Positions 47,354 to 56,064 of a stretch of 64,000 nt of DNA are shown piece by piece (position 1 is the stretch's first letter; each line of letters starts with the position of its first letter). Under the pieces are notes generated by a model. The model worked only from the letters and a program-made list of their open reading frames with translations, made no database searches and was not told where the DNA came from. A program made the position numbers and the translations under genes. The stretch comes from Aeromonas sp. RU39B. GTDB taxonomy: Bacteria > Pseudomonadota > Gammaproteobacteria > Enterobacterales > Aeromonadaceae. The DNA lies in assembly GCF_900156095.1 (NCBI RefSeq), contig NZ_FTMJ01000007.1, positions 1 through 64,000 on the forward strand, given 5' to 3'.

Positions 47354-49336
47354 ATGTCTAACTATTGTTTTTATTCTGATGACGCATTAGTTCTTGCTGA
47401 AAAGTCAGGTATCAAATCTGACATTGATTTGTTTGCCAAAACGAAGAAAAAGCAAACATATGTCCTCTGTCGTCCTCTTTCAAAGGATGATTCCAGTTAT
47501 GATTACGAAAGTGCAATTGTGATTTTTTCTGCTGGCATAAGTCCATGCTTTGTTAATATTGATGGAGATGAGGAGGCTTTTGAAGAGTATGTTGATGATT
47601 TTCTTGAGGATGTCGCATATCTGTCGGAAAAGTTCAAATATCGGGACAAAATAGGTAGAAAAAAGAAGTGGGAAAGTCTTTTTAAATCAGTAGGGATAGA
47701 GGATTTTTCATTTAAGGATTTAAAACTAGATAAAAAAGAATCGAGGATAGTGGATTTGATCATATCATTAATAGTCGGAAGTATTAATGATATGTCTAAG
47801 ATTAACTTGGATGCGGATAACATTTTGGATTCAGTTAAGTCAAAAATTATTCTTTTTGATACAGATCAGACTAGTTTTGTATTTAAAGCTGGGTTCGGAA
47901 AGAAATATGTTATTCAGGGGCTTGCTGGCTCTGGTAAGACAGAATTGTTGCTTCATAAACTAAAGGAGATATATTCAAAGAACTCTGAAGCTAAAATTGC
48001 CTTTACTTGCTTTAATAAAATCCTAGCATCTACAATGAAAACTAGAATACCTGATTTTTTTGATTTTATGAGGGTTGAGAGACAAATTGATTGGGGTAAT
48101 AAACTCTTTTGCTTCCATTCTTGGGGAAGTGGCAGAGAACCAAATTCAGGTATGTATCGCTATATTTGCCATTACTATGATATCCCCTTTGGTACATTTT
48201 CATCCGGTTCCTTTGAATGGCTCTGTAAAAAAGCAATCGATGATATAAAAAGTAAAAAATGGGAAAAAGAAAAAGCCTTTGACTATGTCTTTGTTGATGA
48301 GAGCCAAGATTTTCCTCAAAGTTTTCTTGATCTGTGTGAATTGGTTACCGAAAAAAAGGTCTTTATTGCTGGTGATGTTTTCCAAAATATCTTTAGACCA
48401 ATAGCTGATAATGTTAATCGCGCCGACATGGTGTTGAAGAAATGTTATAGAACTGACCCTAAAAACCTCATGTTTTCACATGCATTGGGTATGGGGTTGT
48501 ATGAAAAACCGGTTCTTCGTTGGTTAAAAAATGCTGAATGGGATGCCTGTGGCTACAACCATAAAGAAACTAAAGGGAGAGTGCATCTCTCACGAGACCC
48601 ACTTAGACGTTTTGAAGATATACCACAAAATTTTAAAAGCACATCACTACATGAAATAGATAACGATAGCGATTTGTCAAATTCAATAATAGATATTATA
48701 AGTGGCATGAAGCTCAGGCATCCCACGCTCACCCAAGGGGATGTGGCTGTTATATTTTTAGATACGGAGCGATATATCTATGATGAGGTTTCTAAGTTAG
48801 CTAGAACTGTTAAGGCAAACCTTGGGTGGGACTCCAATGTGTCTTTTGAGAGTAAATCAAGGGAGTCCAATAAATTTTTCATATCAAATATAAACAATGC
48901 TAAAGGATTGGAATTTCCCTTTGTAATCTGTTTTGCAAAGAATCTGACTAGAAGCTCTTCTTTCAGGAACGCATTGTATACAATGATGACTCGTTCTTTC
49001 TTAGAAAGTCATTTGATTCTTGGTAGTACAACAGATAAGGATGTTCTTAGGAATATCAATGAAGGGTTAGAGTTTTTGACGGAAAATAATTATATGGACA
49101 TTCGTCTGCCGACTAAGGAAGAAATAGATAAGCAAAAAGATTTCATCGTGCTAGATGAAGAGATTTCACTGGACTCTCTTGTTAAACGATACTGTGCAGG
49201 GCGTAAATCAAGTCCGAGATTAATTGCGAAAATAATTAACAATGTATCAAAGATATTGTCAGAAATTGATGATTATGATACTGATTACGTTCAGGGTATA
49301 ATCGAGCTGGAATATCAAAGGAATAAGGTGCTATGA
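47354..49336 (+). CDS. Superfamily 1 helicase-like ATPase of an AT-rich island
   Basis: A 660-residue protein with clearly AT-rich, non-native codon use. Helicase motifs: Walker A QGLAGSGKTELLL (residues 188-200), Walker B DYVFVDESQDF (310-320), GDVFQNIF (340-347), CYRTDP (364-369), INNAKGLEFPFVI (513-525), and YTMMTRSF (542-549). The first ~170 residues precede the helicase core and match nothing I recognise. It is not a UvrD orthologue. The gene has an AAAGG site, and its last four bases overlap the next gene, ATGA. Genes like this (a stand-alone SF1 helicase with a small partner) often act in phage defence; here that is inference. Confidence 0.88.
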   Translation: MSNYCFYSDDALVLAEKSGIKSDIDLFAKTKKKQTYVLCRPLSKDDSSYDYESAIVIFSAGISPCFVNIDGDEEAFEEYVDDFLEDVAYLSEKFKYRDKIGRKKKWESLFKSVGIEDFSFKDLKLDKKESRIVDLIISLIVGSINDMSKINLDADNILDSVKSKIILFDTDQTSFVFKAGFGKKYVIQGLAGSGKTELLLHKLKEIYSKNSEAKIAFTCFNKILASTMKTRIPDFFDFMRVERQIDWGNKLFCFHSWGSGREPNSGMYRYICHYYDIPFGTFSSGSFEWLCKKAIDDIKSKKWEKEKAFDYVFVDESQDFPQSFLDLCELVTEKKVFIAGDVFQNIFRPIADNVNRADMVLKKCYRTDPKNLMFSHALGMGLYEKPVLRWLKNAEWDACGYNHKETKGRVHLSRDPLRRFEDIPQNFKSTSLHEIDNDSDLSNSIIDIISGMKLRHPTLTQGDVAVIFLDTERYIYDEVSKLARTVKANLGWDSNVSFESKSRESNKFFISNINNAKGLEFPFVICFAKNLTRSSSFRNALYTMMTRSFLESHLILGSTTDKDVLRNINEGLEFLTENNYMDIRLPTKEEIDKQKDFIVLDEEISLDSLVKRYCAGRKSSPRLIAKIINNVSKILSEIDDYDTDYVQGIIELEYQRNKVL

Positions 49337-49974
49337 GTGCGTATTTCTTTAATGAAATTCCCCATTCGCACATGGATAAATTTGTCGCCGTGAGAGATAC
49401 TTACAGTAACTTAGAGAATCTACTCAATGTTGTCGAGGCATTAAATAGTTGTTCTTACTCTCGAGTTAACTACCCTGGTGCATTTGATCTTGCGATATTC
49501 ACTGGAGATGTTAAGCGAGTGTTGGTAAAAAAAAGGGATGGTTTTTTTACTATGAGCTTGCCTTTTCAGCTGATTGATCATGGCTTAAATGTTGTTTTTA
49601 ATTACGATGAGTTTGGGTTGGTGATAGATTCTGCGACAACTTACTATCTAAAAAATGCAATAAATACATGTCGAGAAGGAACATACTGTAATGATAATGT
49701 GGTGTTTTCACTGCATGAAAGTTTTGGCCTAGACTTCAATGAGGCTATTTTATATTCAGATATGTTATCATCTCTTTTACTAAAAGAACATGGATACTTT
49801 AGATTTGATGATGATATGGATAATGCGAACAAAAAAATTCATCCACGATATCATTTTGATTTTTTCTGTACGAATTCATCGGGCATTAAAATTGGCGTAG
49901 AAGAAAATGTGGAGGCACCTTTCTTTATTGATTTGTTTGATTTGCAAAAAGATAGGCCGTTTATTATTAAGTAG
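49333..49974 (+). CDS. Uncharacterised 213-residue partner of the helicase (possibly DUF2290-like)
   Basis: A soluble protein without signal peptide or clear membrane helix, as AT-rich as the helicase gene and overlapping it by four bases. The C-terminal part reads HGYFRFDDDM then HPRYHFDFF (residues about 153-178), an aromatic/acid/His pattern that reminds me of the DUF2290 family, which occurs next to helicases in defence loci. This resemblance is from memory and was not tested. No catalytic site is evident. Coupling to the helicase implies the two work together. Confidence 0.75.
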   Translation: MSAYFFNEIPHSHMDKFVAVRDTYSNLENLLNVVEALNSCSYSRVNYPGAFDLAIFTGDVKRVLVKKRDGFFTMSLPFQLIDHGLNVVFNYDEFGLVIDSATTYYLKNAINTCREGTYCNDNVVFSLHESFGLDFNEAILYSDMLSSLLLKEHGYFRFDDDMDNANKKIHPRYHFDFFCTNSSGIKIGVEENVEAPFFIDLFDLQKDRPFIIK

Positions 49975-50082
49975 CAAATATACTCTTAGGTGTCTACGGA
50001 AATAAATTGTAACCTCACCTTTTTTACCGTGGCGTAGTGGGTGCTTTGGCTTAAGGCGTTGCGCCAAGGGGGGGGAGCAGGT

Positions 50083-50205
50083 GTAGGGTGCAATAAGCGC
50101 GGCGCATTGCACCGCTCGCTAATCGAGCTCCGCACGGGCTGCACCAACACGTAACGCTTTTGCGGGCCACCATTGGTGCAATTCACTGCGTTCATTGCAC
50201 CCTAC
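50083..50205. repeat. MITE-like inverted-repeat element, 123 bp
   Basis: The ends are GTAGGGTGCAAT and ATTGCACCCTAC, perfect 12-bp terminal inverted repeats, with further inverted homology inside (GCATTGCACC near 50105-50115 against GGTGCAATTCACTGCG near 50174). It has no coding capacity. Such GTAGGGTGCAAT-ended units are common dispersed elements in proteobacteria. It lies just after the helicase island. Confidence 0.8.
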
Positions 50206-50246
50206 GTTCATACGTTCCGGCCGCTGCGGCGCAAGGTGGTGGAGGG

Positions 50247-50296
50247 GCTGCTATCTTTGGTGGGCGAGCGCGTTAAGCGCGTCCATCCATAGCAGC
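50247..50296 (+). other. Stem-loop in the 5' region of the secreted-protein gene
   Basis: GCTGCTAT (50247-50254) pairs with ATAGCAGC (50289-50296), with an inner GCGC/GCGC stem around GTTAA. It ends two bases before the ribosome binding site region of the gene at 50312, so it might affect its translation or be a repeat remnant. Confidence 0.4.
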
Positions 50297-50311
50297 AGAA
50301 GGAACTGTAGC

Positions 50312-50680
50312 ATGTTGAAAAATATCGCAATTGGCCTGACGTTGAGCCTGTGTTCAACCCTTAGCGCCTATGCCAATCCGGGGCAAGATGCCAAAGATTG
50401 CCTAACGGTCAGCAATGGCGAGGAGAAGGTTATATTCCACAACGCCTGTGATGAACAGATCTTTGTCTTGTGGTGTGGCAATTTGAAATACTCCAACCAA
50501 CGCTGCGGCGATGGGCCGGATGGCGGCTTCTATACCCACTCCAACAATCTTGCGCCGGGGCAGGATTATGATATCGACGTGGTCGGTGAATATAATTACG
50601 CGACCTGCCGTGGCGGGATCGATTTTGGCCACAGCAAATACAAAGATTTCCCGGATGGCAGTTATCAGTGCCTGCAATAA
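50312..50680 (+). CDS. Small secreted cysteine-rich protein
   Basis: A 122-residue precursor with a signal peptide (cleavage near AYA-NP, residue 22). The mature ~100 residues carry six cysteines, enough for three disulfides, and are Gly/Asp/Tyr-rich. No family is recognised. AAGGA is nine bases upstream of the ATG; an earlier in-frame start lies in the MITE and lacks support. Followed by a terminator. A periplasmic or extracellular role is inferred from the signal peptide only. Confidence 0.78.
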   Translation: MLKNIAIGLTLSLCSTLSAYANPGQDAKDCLTVSNGEEKVIFHNACDEQIFVLWCGNLKYSNQRCGDGPDGGFYTHSNNLAPGQDYDIDVVGEYNYATCRGGIDFGHSKYKDFPDGSYQCLQ

Positions 50681-50761
50681 GTGGCTCGCCAAGCGGACAT
50701 GACAAGGGGTGACCAACTCACGCCAATCCCGTTTCTCGGAATTAAGTCCGTAATTTCCGAT

Positions 50762-50792
50762 AAAAGTGGCTCCCGGTCGGGCGCCACTTTTT
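50762..50792. terminator. Terminator between the secreted protein and GNAT genes
   Basis: AAAAGTGGC, loop with CCCG/CGGG, GCCACTTTTT: a stem with A and T flanks that works in both directions, between convergent genes. Confidence 0.85.
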
Positions 50793-50828
50793 GTTATCAA
50801 GAGCCCGAGATCTCGCGGTGCTGATGCG

Positions 50829-51299
50829 TTATAGCGGCTTGCTCATATTGATGCCGGTGACCTGAAAACCGCTGACCTCATACAGATGGCGGGCGCGCTC
50901 ATTATCACCGGCCACCCGCAGTTTGATTTGTGCAAAACCACGCGCCTTGAGGGCCTCCCCCAGCAGTTGCAGCGCCTGTTTGCCCAGCCCTTTCCCTTGA
51001 TGGTCGGGGTGGATATAAAAATCGTAAATAAAGGCTTCACGCATCGCCGCGTCGGCCTTGTACCAGAGATAACCCAGTGCGTTATCCGGGTGCTTGGCCG
51101 AATCGACCAGGCAGAGCAGAACATGGCCGGCACTGTTGACCCCGTCGGGCAGGCTGACACTGATCTCCCGTCTGGCCTGCTCTCGCGCCTCGCTTTCGGA
51201 TAACCGGTAGTTCGCTACAATCTCGGCGGCGTAGTCGGGGATAAAGTAGTCGAGATAGGCGGCAAACTCGTCGGCGCGCATCGGCCTTAATAGCATCAT
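50829..51299 (-). CDS. GNAT-family N-acetyltransferase
   Basis: A 156-residue GCN5-related acetyltransferase. The acetyl-CoA binding loop is DHQGKGLGKQALQLL near residue 105, preceded by the beta strand IYDFYIHPDHQ and followed by IKLRVAGDNERARHLYEVSGF. The substrate is unknown. The ATG at 51299 has AAAGGA seven bases upstream, while a longer start lies beyond the ribosome binding site. Single gene between two terminators. Confidence 0.9.
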   Translation of the reverse strand: MMLLRPMRADEFAAYLDYFIPDYAAEIVANYRLSESEAREQARREISVSLPDGVNSAGHVLLCLVDSAKHPDNALGYLWYKADAAMREAFIYDFYIHPDHQGKGLGKQALQLLGEALKARGFAQIKLRVAGDNERARHLYEVSGFQVTGINMSKPL

Positions 51300-51401
51300 G
51301 GGGCAATCCTTTCTCGGGTGGTGCTTGCGCATTGCCCCAGCTTACTCGAAAGCGCGGCCGACTGTCCCGCTGGCCTGAGTGTGGATAAATGATGGGCGTT
51401 T

Positions 51402-51427
51402 AAAAAAACACCGGCTTATCGCCGGTG
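51402..51427 (-). terminator. Terminator of the SnoaL-like gene
   Basis: On the minus strand CACCGGC, loop GATAA, GCCGGTG is followed directly by TTTTTTT: a strong rho-independent terminator, 46 bp after the stop codon of the gene at 51473. Confidence 0.93.
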
Positions 51428-51472
51428 TCAGGTCTTTTGCGCGTCGTAACGACTGCTTGGCAATGTGATTGC

Positions 51473-52054
51473 TTATTGGGCCAGACCAATTTGCTTCATA
51501 AACGACTGGTTGTCGTACATCAGCCACTCTTCATCCATCACACCCGCTTTATTCCAGTGACCTATGGTCATCATGCCGATGCTGAAGGGCTTGCCGGTGG
51601 CGGCAATGGTCTTGCCATTACCAATCGGCATAGGCTTGGAGAAGGTGCCGGTAATGGTGCCGGAAACCGCCGTCCACTCACCTGAGGCGATGCGGATTGG
51701 ATGCTCTTTGATGCGGGTATCCGGCGCAAACACAAACATGGGTTTCAGCTCTTCAATATGACTGGCCAGCCCTTTGGTAACCCGACCATCAGGGTAATGC
51801 ACCGTGATGTTCTTGGCGTGGGATTTACCCAATTCATCCCACTTCTGACCGCTATAAACGTTGAAGTCGAGATCATCAAAGTTCTTCAAATTGGCCTGCT
51901 CGGTTGCCCTGGTTTTGGCAATTTCTGCGACTTGAGCTTTTAATGCGGCCAGCTCGGCTTTTTCTGCACTGGATAACTCTTTGGCAGAGACCTGAGTGGT
52001 GATGCTGCCGACCAACAGTGCCGAAGCGATATAAACCCATTTTGCGTTCATCAT
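51473..52054 (-). CDS. Exported SnoaL-like (NTF2-fold) protein
   Basis: A 193-residue precursor with a signal peptide (cleavage near VSA-KE, residue 24), a short Ala/Glu-rich helix (about 25-55), and a SnoaL/polyketide-cyclase-type domain: NVYSGQKWDELGKSHAKNITVHYPDG, cut to NVYSGQKWDELGKSH, then GMMTIGHWNKAGVMDEEWLMYDN. In related proteins this fold acts as a non-catalytic or cyclase-type pocket. The gene lies on the same strand as, and downstream of, an NADP-dependent oxidoreductase, and both are divergent from a LysR regulator. Start at either of two adjacent ATGs. Confidence 0.8.
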   Translation of the reverse strand: MMNAKWVYIASALLVGSITTQVSAKELSSAEKAELAALKAQVAEIAKTRATEQANLKNFDDLDFNVYSGQKWDELGKSHAKNITVHYPDGRVTKGLASHIEELKPMFVFAPDTRIKEHPIRIASGEWTAVSGTITGTFSKPMPIGNGKTIAATGKPFSIGMMTIGHWNKAGVMDEEWLMYDNQSFMKQIGLAQ

Positions 52055-52158
52055 ATATCCCTTATCAATGAAGATGACTCAACCCGATATCAGGGGTGGG
52101 TGAGCGGGCCGCCGCGTTATCGCAAGGCCGCCCGCCATATTGGTGTGCGTGATGTGAA

Positions 52159-52782
52159 TTACAGGCCAGCCCAGACTGGTGCGATGGCGGTGCCCAGACC
52201 CGCGCCATAACCCAGGTAAATATTGAAACCGGCCACAGCTTCCAAATAACGGGCGTTTTTCAGACCGCCGGCATCCACCACCTTAAAGCCCATATCGGCA
52301 GCCACGCTGGTGACGCTGGCTTTCGCGGCGGCATCGTCACTGGCGACAAAGACTTGTACCTGTTCACCGGACGGCAGCTTGGCACCACCGGCCAACACTT
52401 GGGCAAAGACGGTATTAAATGCCTTCACCAGCCTGATGCCCGGCACGGCTTTAACGATCTCTTCGGCCGAGGAGGTGCTGTGGCCAATGGTCAGCCCCAT
52501 GTAATCGGCAGTCAGCGGGTTGGTAATATCGATAACGGTCTTGCCGCTGATATCACCCAGTGATTGCAGCGCGGTGACGGCATCGCCCGCAGCGGTAGCC
52601 AGCACAATCAGGTCGGCACTGGCAGCGGTTTTGGCATCGACGGCGGTGGCGCCATGAGCCTTTGCCACCGCGGCGGCTTTCTCGCCGTCAATGGCGGTGA
52701 CCAGAACGGTGTGGCCTGCCTGAGCAAATTGCTTAACGAAACCGGAACCCATGTTGCCTGCGCCAATTACGGATACTTTCAT
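52159..52782 (-). CDS. NADP-dependent oxidoreductase, F420-reductase-like family
   Basis: A 207-residue Rossmann protein. It starts MKVSVIGAGNMGSGFVKQFA, a GxGxxG site, with IDGEKAAAVAK at the cofactor-specificity strand, and continues VIDITNPLT, VKAFNTVFAQVL, and VVDAGGLKNARYLEA. This matches the NADPH:F420 oxidoreductase-like group (COG2085), whose bacterial members act on various small substrates in organisms without F420. Divergent from a LysR gene 139 bp away. Likely co-transcribed with the SnoaL-like gene. Confidence 0.87.
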   Translation of the reverse strand: MKVSVIGAGNMGSGFVKQFAQAGHTVLVTAIDGEKAAAVAKAHGATAVDAKTAASADLIVLATAAGDAVTALQSLGDISGKTVIDITNPLTADYMGLTIGHSTSSAEEIVKAVPGIRLVKAFNTVFAQVLAGGAKLPSGEQVQVFVASDDAAAKASVTSVAADMGFKVVDAGGLKNARYLEAVAGFNIYLGYGAGLGTAIAPVWAGL

Positions 52783-52921
52783 GATCGTTTCCCCTCGGTG
52801 AATGTGTCGTTGTCATCAGGTTGTTGATGACCTTGGTGCTAATACTACTTGCAATAATCGAACTAAAAAGCGCAGCATCGGCAATTGATTGTTACGTTTA
52901 ATGTAATAGTGAGGTGAGGGG

Positions 52922-53815
52922 ATGATTGATATCACCAAGGCCATGCAGGCGTTCGTTGCGGTGGTGGATAAGGGAAATTTTGTCTCGGCCGCTGAGATGC
53001 TGGATACATCGACGGCGGCGATTTCTCGCCAAATCAGTGGCTTGGAATCTCATCTTGGGGTGCGTCTGCTGCATCGCACCACCCGGCGCCTGTCGCTCAC
53101 GGATATCGGGCAGGAGTTCTACTCCCGCTCGCAGTCGATCTTAAGTGATATTGCCGAAGCTGAATCGATGGCCGGGCAGGAGGTGCTGCAACCCAAAGGG
53201 ATGCTACGGATCAGCGCGCCACACTCTTACGGGATTCATGAACTGGCCCCGTTGTTGACGGTGTTTCGGCGGCAATATCCCGATTTGCGTCTTGATATCG
53301 ATCTGTCAGATCGGGTAGTTGATCTCGCCAACGAGGGCATTGATGTGGCGCTGCGTATCTCGCGCGCGCTCACCTCACAGCTGATTGCCAGAAGGTTGCA
53401 CGAAATCAGCATGATTGTCTGCGCCACCCCGGCCTATCTGAAGCAGCATGGCTGCCCGCAGAGCCCGGACGATCTGAGCGAGCATGCCATTCTCAACTAT
53501 TCATACCTTTCGACCGGTGAGAACTGGGCATTTACCCATCAGGATGGCAGTGAGGTGAGTATTCGCGTTCACCCGACGGTGCAGGCCACCAATGGCGAGC
53601 TGTTGACCACCCTGGCACTGGATGACGCCGGCATTATCGTGCAGCCCGACTTTATTCTGGCCCCCTATCTGGCGCGCGGTGAGCTGGTGCCCATCCTGCC
53701 GCAGTGGTCGATGGGGCGATTCTATCTCTACGCCCTCTATCTCAGTCGCAAGCACCTGTCTGCCAAGGTGCGGGCGTTTATCGACTTTATGGCCGAGCAA
53801 GCCGCGCAGCGTTAA
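52922..53815 (+). CDS. LysR-family regulator (divergent from the oxidoreductase)
   Basis: A 297-residue LTTR: AMQAFVAVVDKGNFVSAAEM and ISRQISGLESHLGVRLLHR at the N-terminal HTH, then a substrate-binding domain. It belongs to the CrgA/YhjC-like branch, where the regulators often control the adjacent, oppositely oriented oxidoreductase. The 139-bp divergent region is AT-rich and should hold both promoters. Confidence 0.9.
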   Translation: MIDITKAMQAFVAVVDKGNFVSAAEMLDTSTAAISRQISGLESHLGVRLLHRTTRRLSLTDIGQEFYSRSQSILSDIAEAESMAGQEVLQPKGMLRISAPHSYGIHELAPLLTVFRRQYPDLRLDIDLSDRVVDLANEGIDVALRISRALTSQLIARRLHEISMIVCATPAYLKQHGCPQSPDDLSEHAILNYSYLSTGENWAFTHQDGSEVSIRVHPTVQATNGELLTTLALDDAGIIVQPDFILAPYLARGELVPILPQWSMGRFYLYALYLSRKHLSAKVRAFIDFMAEQAAQR

Positions 53816-54171
53816 TTGGCTGGCGGCTATGATCCGTTAGAAAGGGGGGTTTGCTAAGGGCATCGAGAATGCGTCTGTTAACCCAGGCGGCCGATCCGCG
53901 AACCCGCTTCATCAATATGCCGGGACAGCGCGTCAAGGCATGGTGCGAAGTTGGCCGACAGACCATGATTTTTTGCTCGATGCACAGGGCGCATATGCAG
54001 TAGCAACGGCAATCAGGCAGTGGATTCGCGCGTTGCCACCGGTTCGTTAGGTTCCTGTTTTATTGATAAGCATCCCATCAGGCTAATCAGATCCTTCTCT
54101 GAAAAGCATCACGGCCACCCGAGGGTGGCCGTGATGTGATTACGCTATGGTGCGGGTTGCCAGCGCCGCGT
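53816..54171. other. 356-bp gap with a terminator at its right end
   Basis: No gene is convincing here. A 44-codon open frame (53869-54003) is present but has no recognised relatives. A strong hairpin at 54107-54136 probably ends the diguanylate cyclase gene. The rest shows nothing notable. Confidence 0.6.
54107..54136 (-). terminator. Terminator of the diguanylate cyclase gene
   Basis: CATCACGGCCACCC, GA, GGGTGGCCGTGATG, a perfect 14-bp stem followed on the minus strand by CTTTTC. Confidence 0.85.
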
Positions 54172-55626
54172 TTAGGTCGATAGCACCACGCGGTTGCGGC
54201 CTTCGGCCTTGGCTCGATAGAGCGCCTTGTCGGCCCGGTTGATCACCAGACTGGCTTCGTTGTCGTGATACTCAGCCGCGCCGGCGCTCAACGTCACGCC
54301 AACACTGGCGCCGTTGACCTCAAAGCTCATCGCCGCCACCGCCTCGCGGATCTTGTTACCGATACTGGCGCAGGCCAGCCCGTCACAATCGACCAGCACC
54401 GCGATAAACTCCTCGCCGCCCCAGCGGCAGAGGATATCCGAGGCGCGCAAGGTTGAGCGGATCTCCTGGGCAACGCGGCGCAGCACCATATCGCCCACCT
54501 CATGGCCAAACTTGTCATTGATCTGTTTGAAGTGGTCGATGTCCATCAGCAGGATCGAGGTCACCTGCTGCTGACGCTGGGCTTGAGACAGGGCATGGTC
54601 AAAGGTCACCTGAAACACCTGCCGACTGAGGGTGCCGGTCAGCTTGTCGGTGCTGGCCATCTGCTCCAGGCGGCGTTGATAGCGGCCCAGCGTCAGGTTA
54701 GCCACCACCAGAATCGCCAGCGTGACCAGTGCACTGACCAGCAGGTTGCCAAGCAGCGTGGTCTGCAGCGTTGATTCCGATTCGTGCTCGGTCTGCTCAA
54801 CCATCAGATACCACTTGAACTCCGGCACCAGCCGGCTGTTCAGATAGACGTCGCGGCCGTTGCGCTCGTACTGAAACGAGCTGCTTGGCGAGGTGAGGAT
54901 GCGGGTTGCCAGCGGCGAGAGCGCCGGATCATCGTGCAGGTCTGCCGCCCCGTGGAACTGGCTGCCATGCAATGTGACCTTGCCGTTGCTATCGACGAAA
55001 TAGACGGTGCGGTTATAGCGCTGCTGGTACTTTTCGATCAGCTGCTTGACCTTATCGACGCCCAGCCCCACACCGGTGACCCCAATCAGCCCTTTATCGA
55101 AGTCATAGACCCGGTAGTTGACGAACACATTGGTCTTGGTGCGATCCGCCGTGTCGGTATCGATGTTGATCTCATACTCCTCGCCGGGGGTGAGATCGCG
55201 CACGCGAAAATACCAGGCATCGGCCGGGTCGCGCTGACTGATGGTTTTCAGCAGGCCGGTGGAGTGGTAATAGCGGCGGGTTTTATCCGACACATAGAAG
55301 CTGGTGATGGTGCCGAAGCGATCCTGGATCTCTTTCAGATAGCGGATCATCGGCGCGGGGTTCTGTTCATCGGTCATCGCCCAGTCGCGCACAAAGGTGT
55401 CGTGCGACATCAGTGACGAGATAAAGATGGGCCGCAGCAAATCCTGCTGGATTTCCGAATAGATGTTGTCGCTGGTCAGCGGCAGGGTATTGGTTTCAAT
55501 CTGTTCGCGTAGCGAGTTGTGAGCAACCCGATAGCTGCTCCAGCTGATCAAGAAAAAGGCCGACAACAGCAACAAGCTGAGTAGCCACACCAGCTTGCGT
55601 TTGTCCGTCCATAACCGGCTCGGCAT
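54172..55626 (-). CDS. Diguanylate cyclase with periplasmic Cache-like sensor
   Basis: A 484-residue membrane protein. One helix near residues 13-32, a periplasmic dCache-type sensor (about 33-290; YVSDKTRRYYHSTG, YFRVRDLTPGEEYEINIDTD cut to YFRVRDLTPGEEYEI, VTGVGLGVDKVKQLIE), a second helix (about 295-318), then a GGDEF domain with active-site GGEEF in CRWGGEEFIAVLV near residue 410. An inhibitory RxxD upstream of the active site is not obvious. It should make c-di-GMP in response to a periplasmic ligand. The ATG at 55626 has AGGGAG five bases away. Confidence 0.93.
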   Translation of the reverse strand: MPSRLWTDKRKLVWLLSLLLLSAFFLISWSSYRVAHNSLREQIETNTLPLTSDNIYSEIQQDLLRPIFISSLMSHDTFVRDWAMTDEQNPAPMIRYLKEIQDRFGTITSFYVSDKTRRYYHSTGLLKTISQRDPADAWYFRVRDLTPGEEYEINIDTDTADRTKTNVFVNYRVYDFDKGLIGVTGVGLGVDKVKQLIEKYQQRYNRTVYFVDSNGKVTLHGSQFHGAADLHDDPALSPLATRILTSPSSSFQYERNGRDVYLNSRLVPEFKWYLMVEQTEHESESTLQTTLLGNLLVSALVTLAILVVANLTLGRYQRRLEQMASTDKLTGTLSRQVFQVTFDHALSQAQRQQQVTSILLMDIDHFKQINDKFGHEVGDMVLRRVAQEIRSTLRASDILCRWGGEEFIAVLVDCDGLACASIGNKIREAVAAMSFEVNGASVGVTLSAGAAEYHDNEASLVINRADKALYRAKAEGRNRVVLST

Positions 55627-55866
55627 TTGCACTCCCTGTTAAACGTTTGCCCTTCACAAGAGCGGGCGCCAGCGTAACGGAGAATGATCGAGCGATGCAA
55701 CCGGGGGCTGAGTAAAAAGACGATAAAAAACAAGGTGTGGCCAAAGGCGTACCCAGATGATGCAGCGCAGAAGAGCAATCAGAAGCAGACCATCAAAAAC
55801 CTGGCAGCAATCGTATTGCGCGTCTTACTGCCAGGTGAATTGTAAAGAGTAGGGTGACAGTCGTTA

Positions 55867-56064
55867 TCAGCCTAGTCTAATCAACTCGATGGGCGCGAAG
55901 CGCTCTTCGGCGTGTTCCAGTTGCACACACTTCTCATGCTCCGCCTGATAGGCCGTCATATTGTCGGTGTGAGCTTCCTTGAGGTAATCCACGGTGCCGG
56001 TGGCGGCAATCATGACGCGCTGGCCGATGGTCAGTGCATTTCGGTTCCGGTCATAGATCTTCAT
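55867..56064 (-). CDS. Small conserved-looking hypothetical protein, 65 residues
   Basis: A short soluble protein with an excellent AAGGAGG ribosome binding site. The N-terminus YDRNRNALTIGQRVMIAATGTVDYLKEAH, cut to YDRNRNALTIGQRVMI, suggests a small beta-barrel like those in short nucleic-acid or KOW-like proteins, but no family is recognised. No membrane segment. It has no obvious operon partner. Confidence 0.65.
   Translation of the reverse strand: MKIYDRNRNALTIGQRVMIAATGTVDYLKEAHTDNMTAYQAEHEKCVQLEHAEERFAPIELIRLG

Noticed and set aside
53869..54003. 44-codon open frame after the LysR gene, with an AAGGG sequence nine bases upstream
   Set aside because: No recognisable family, weak ribosome binding site and no codon evidence; treated as intergenic.
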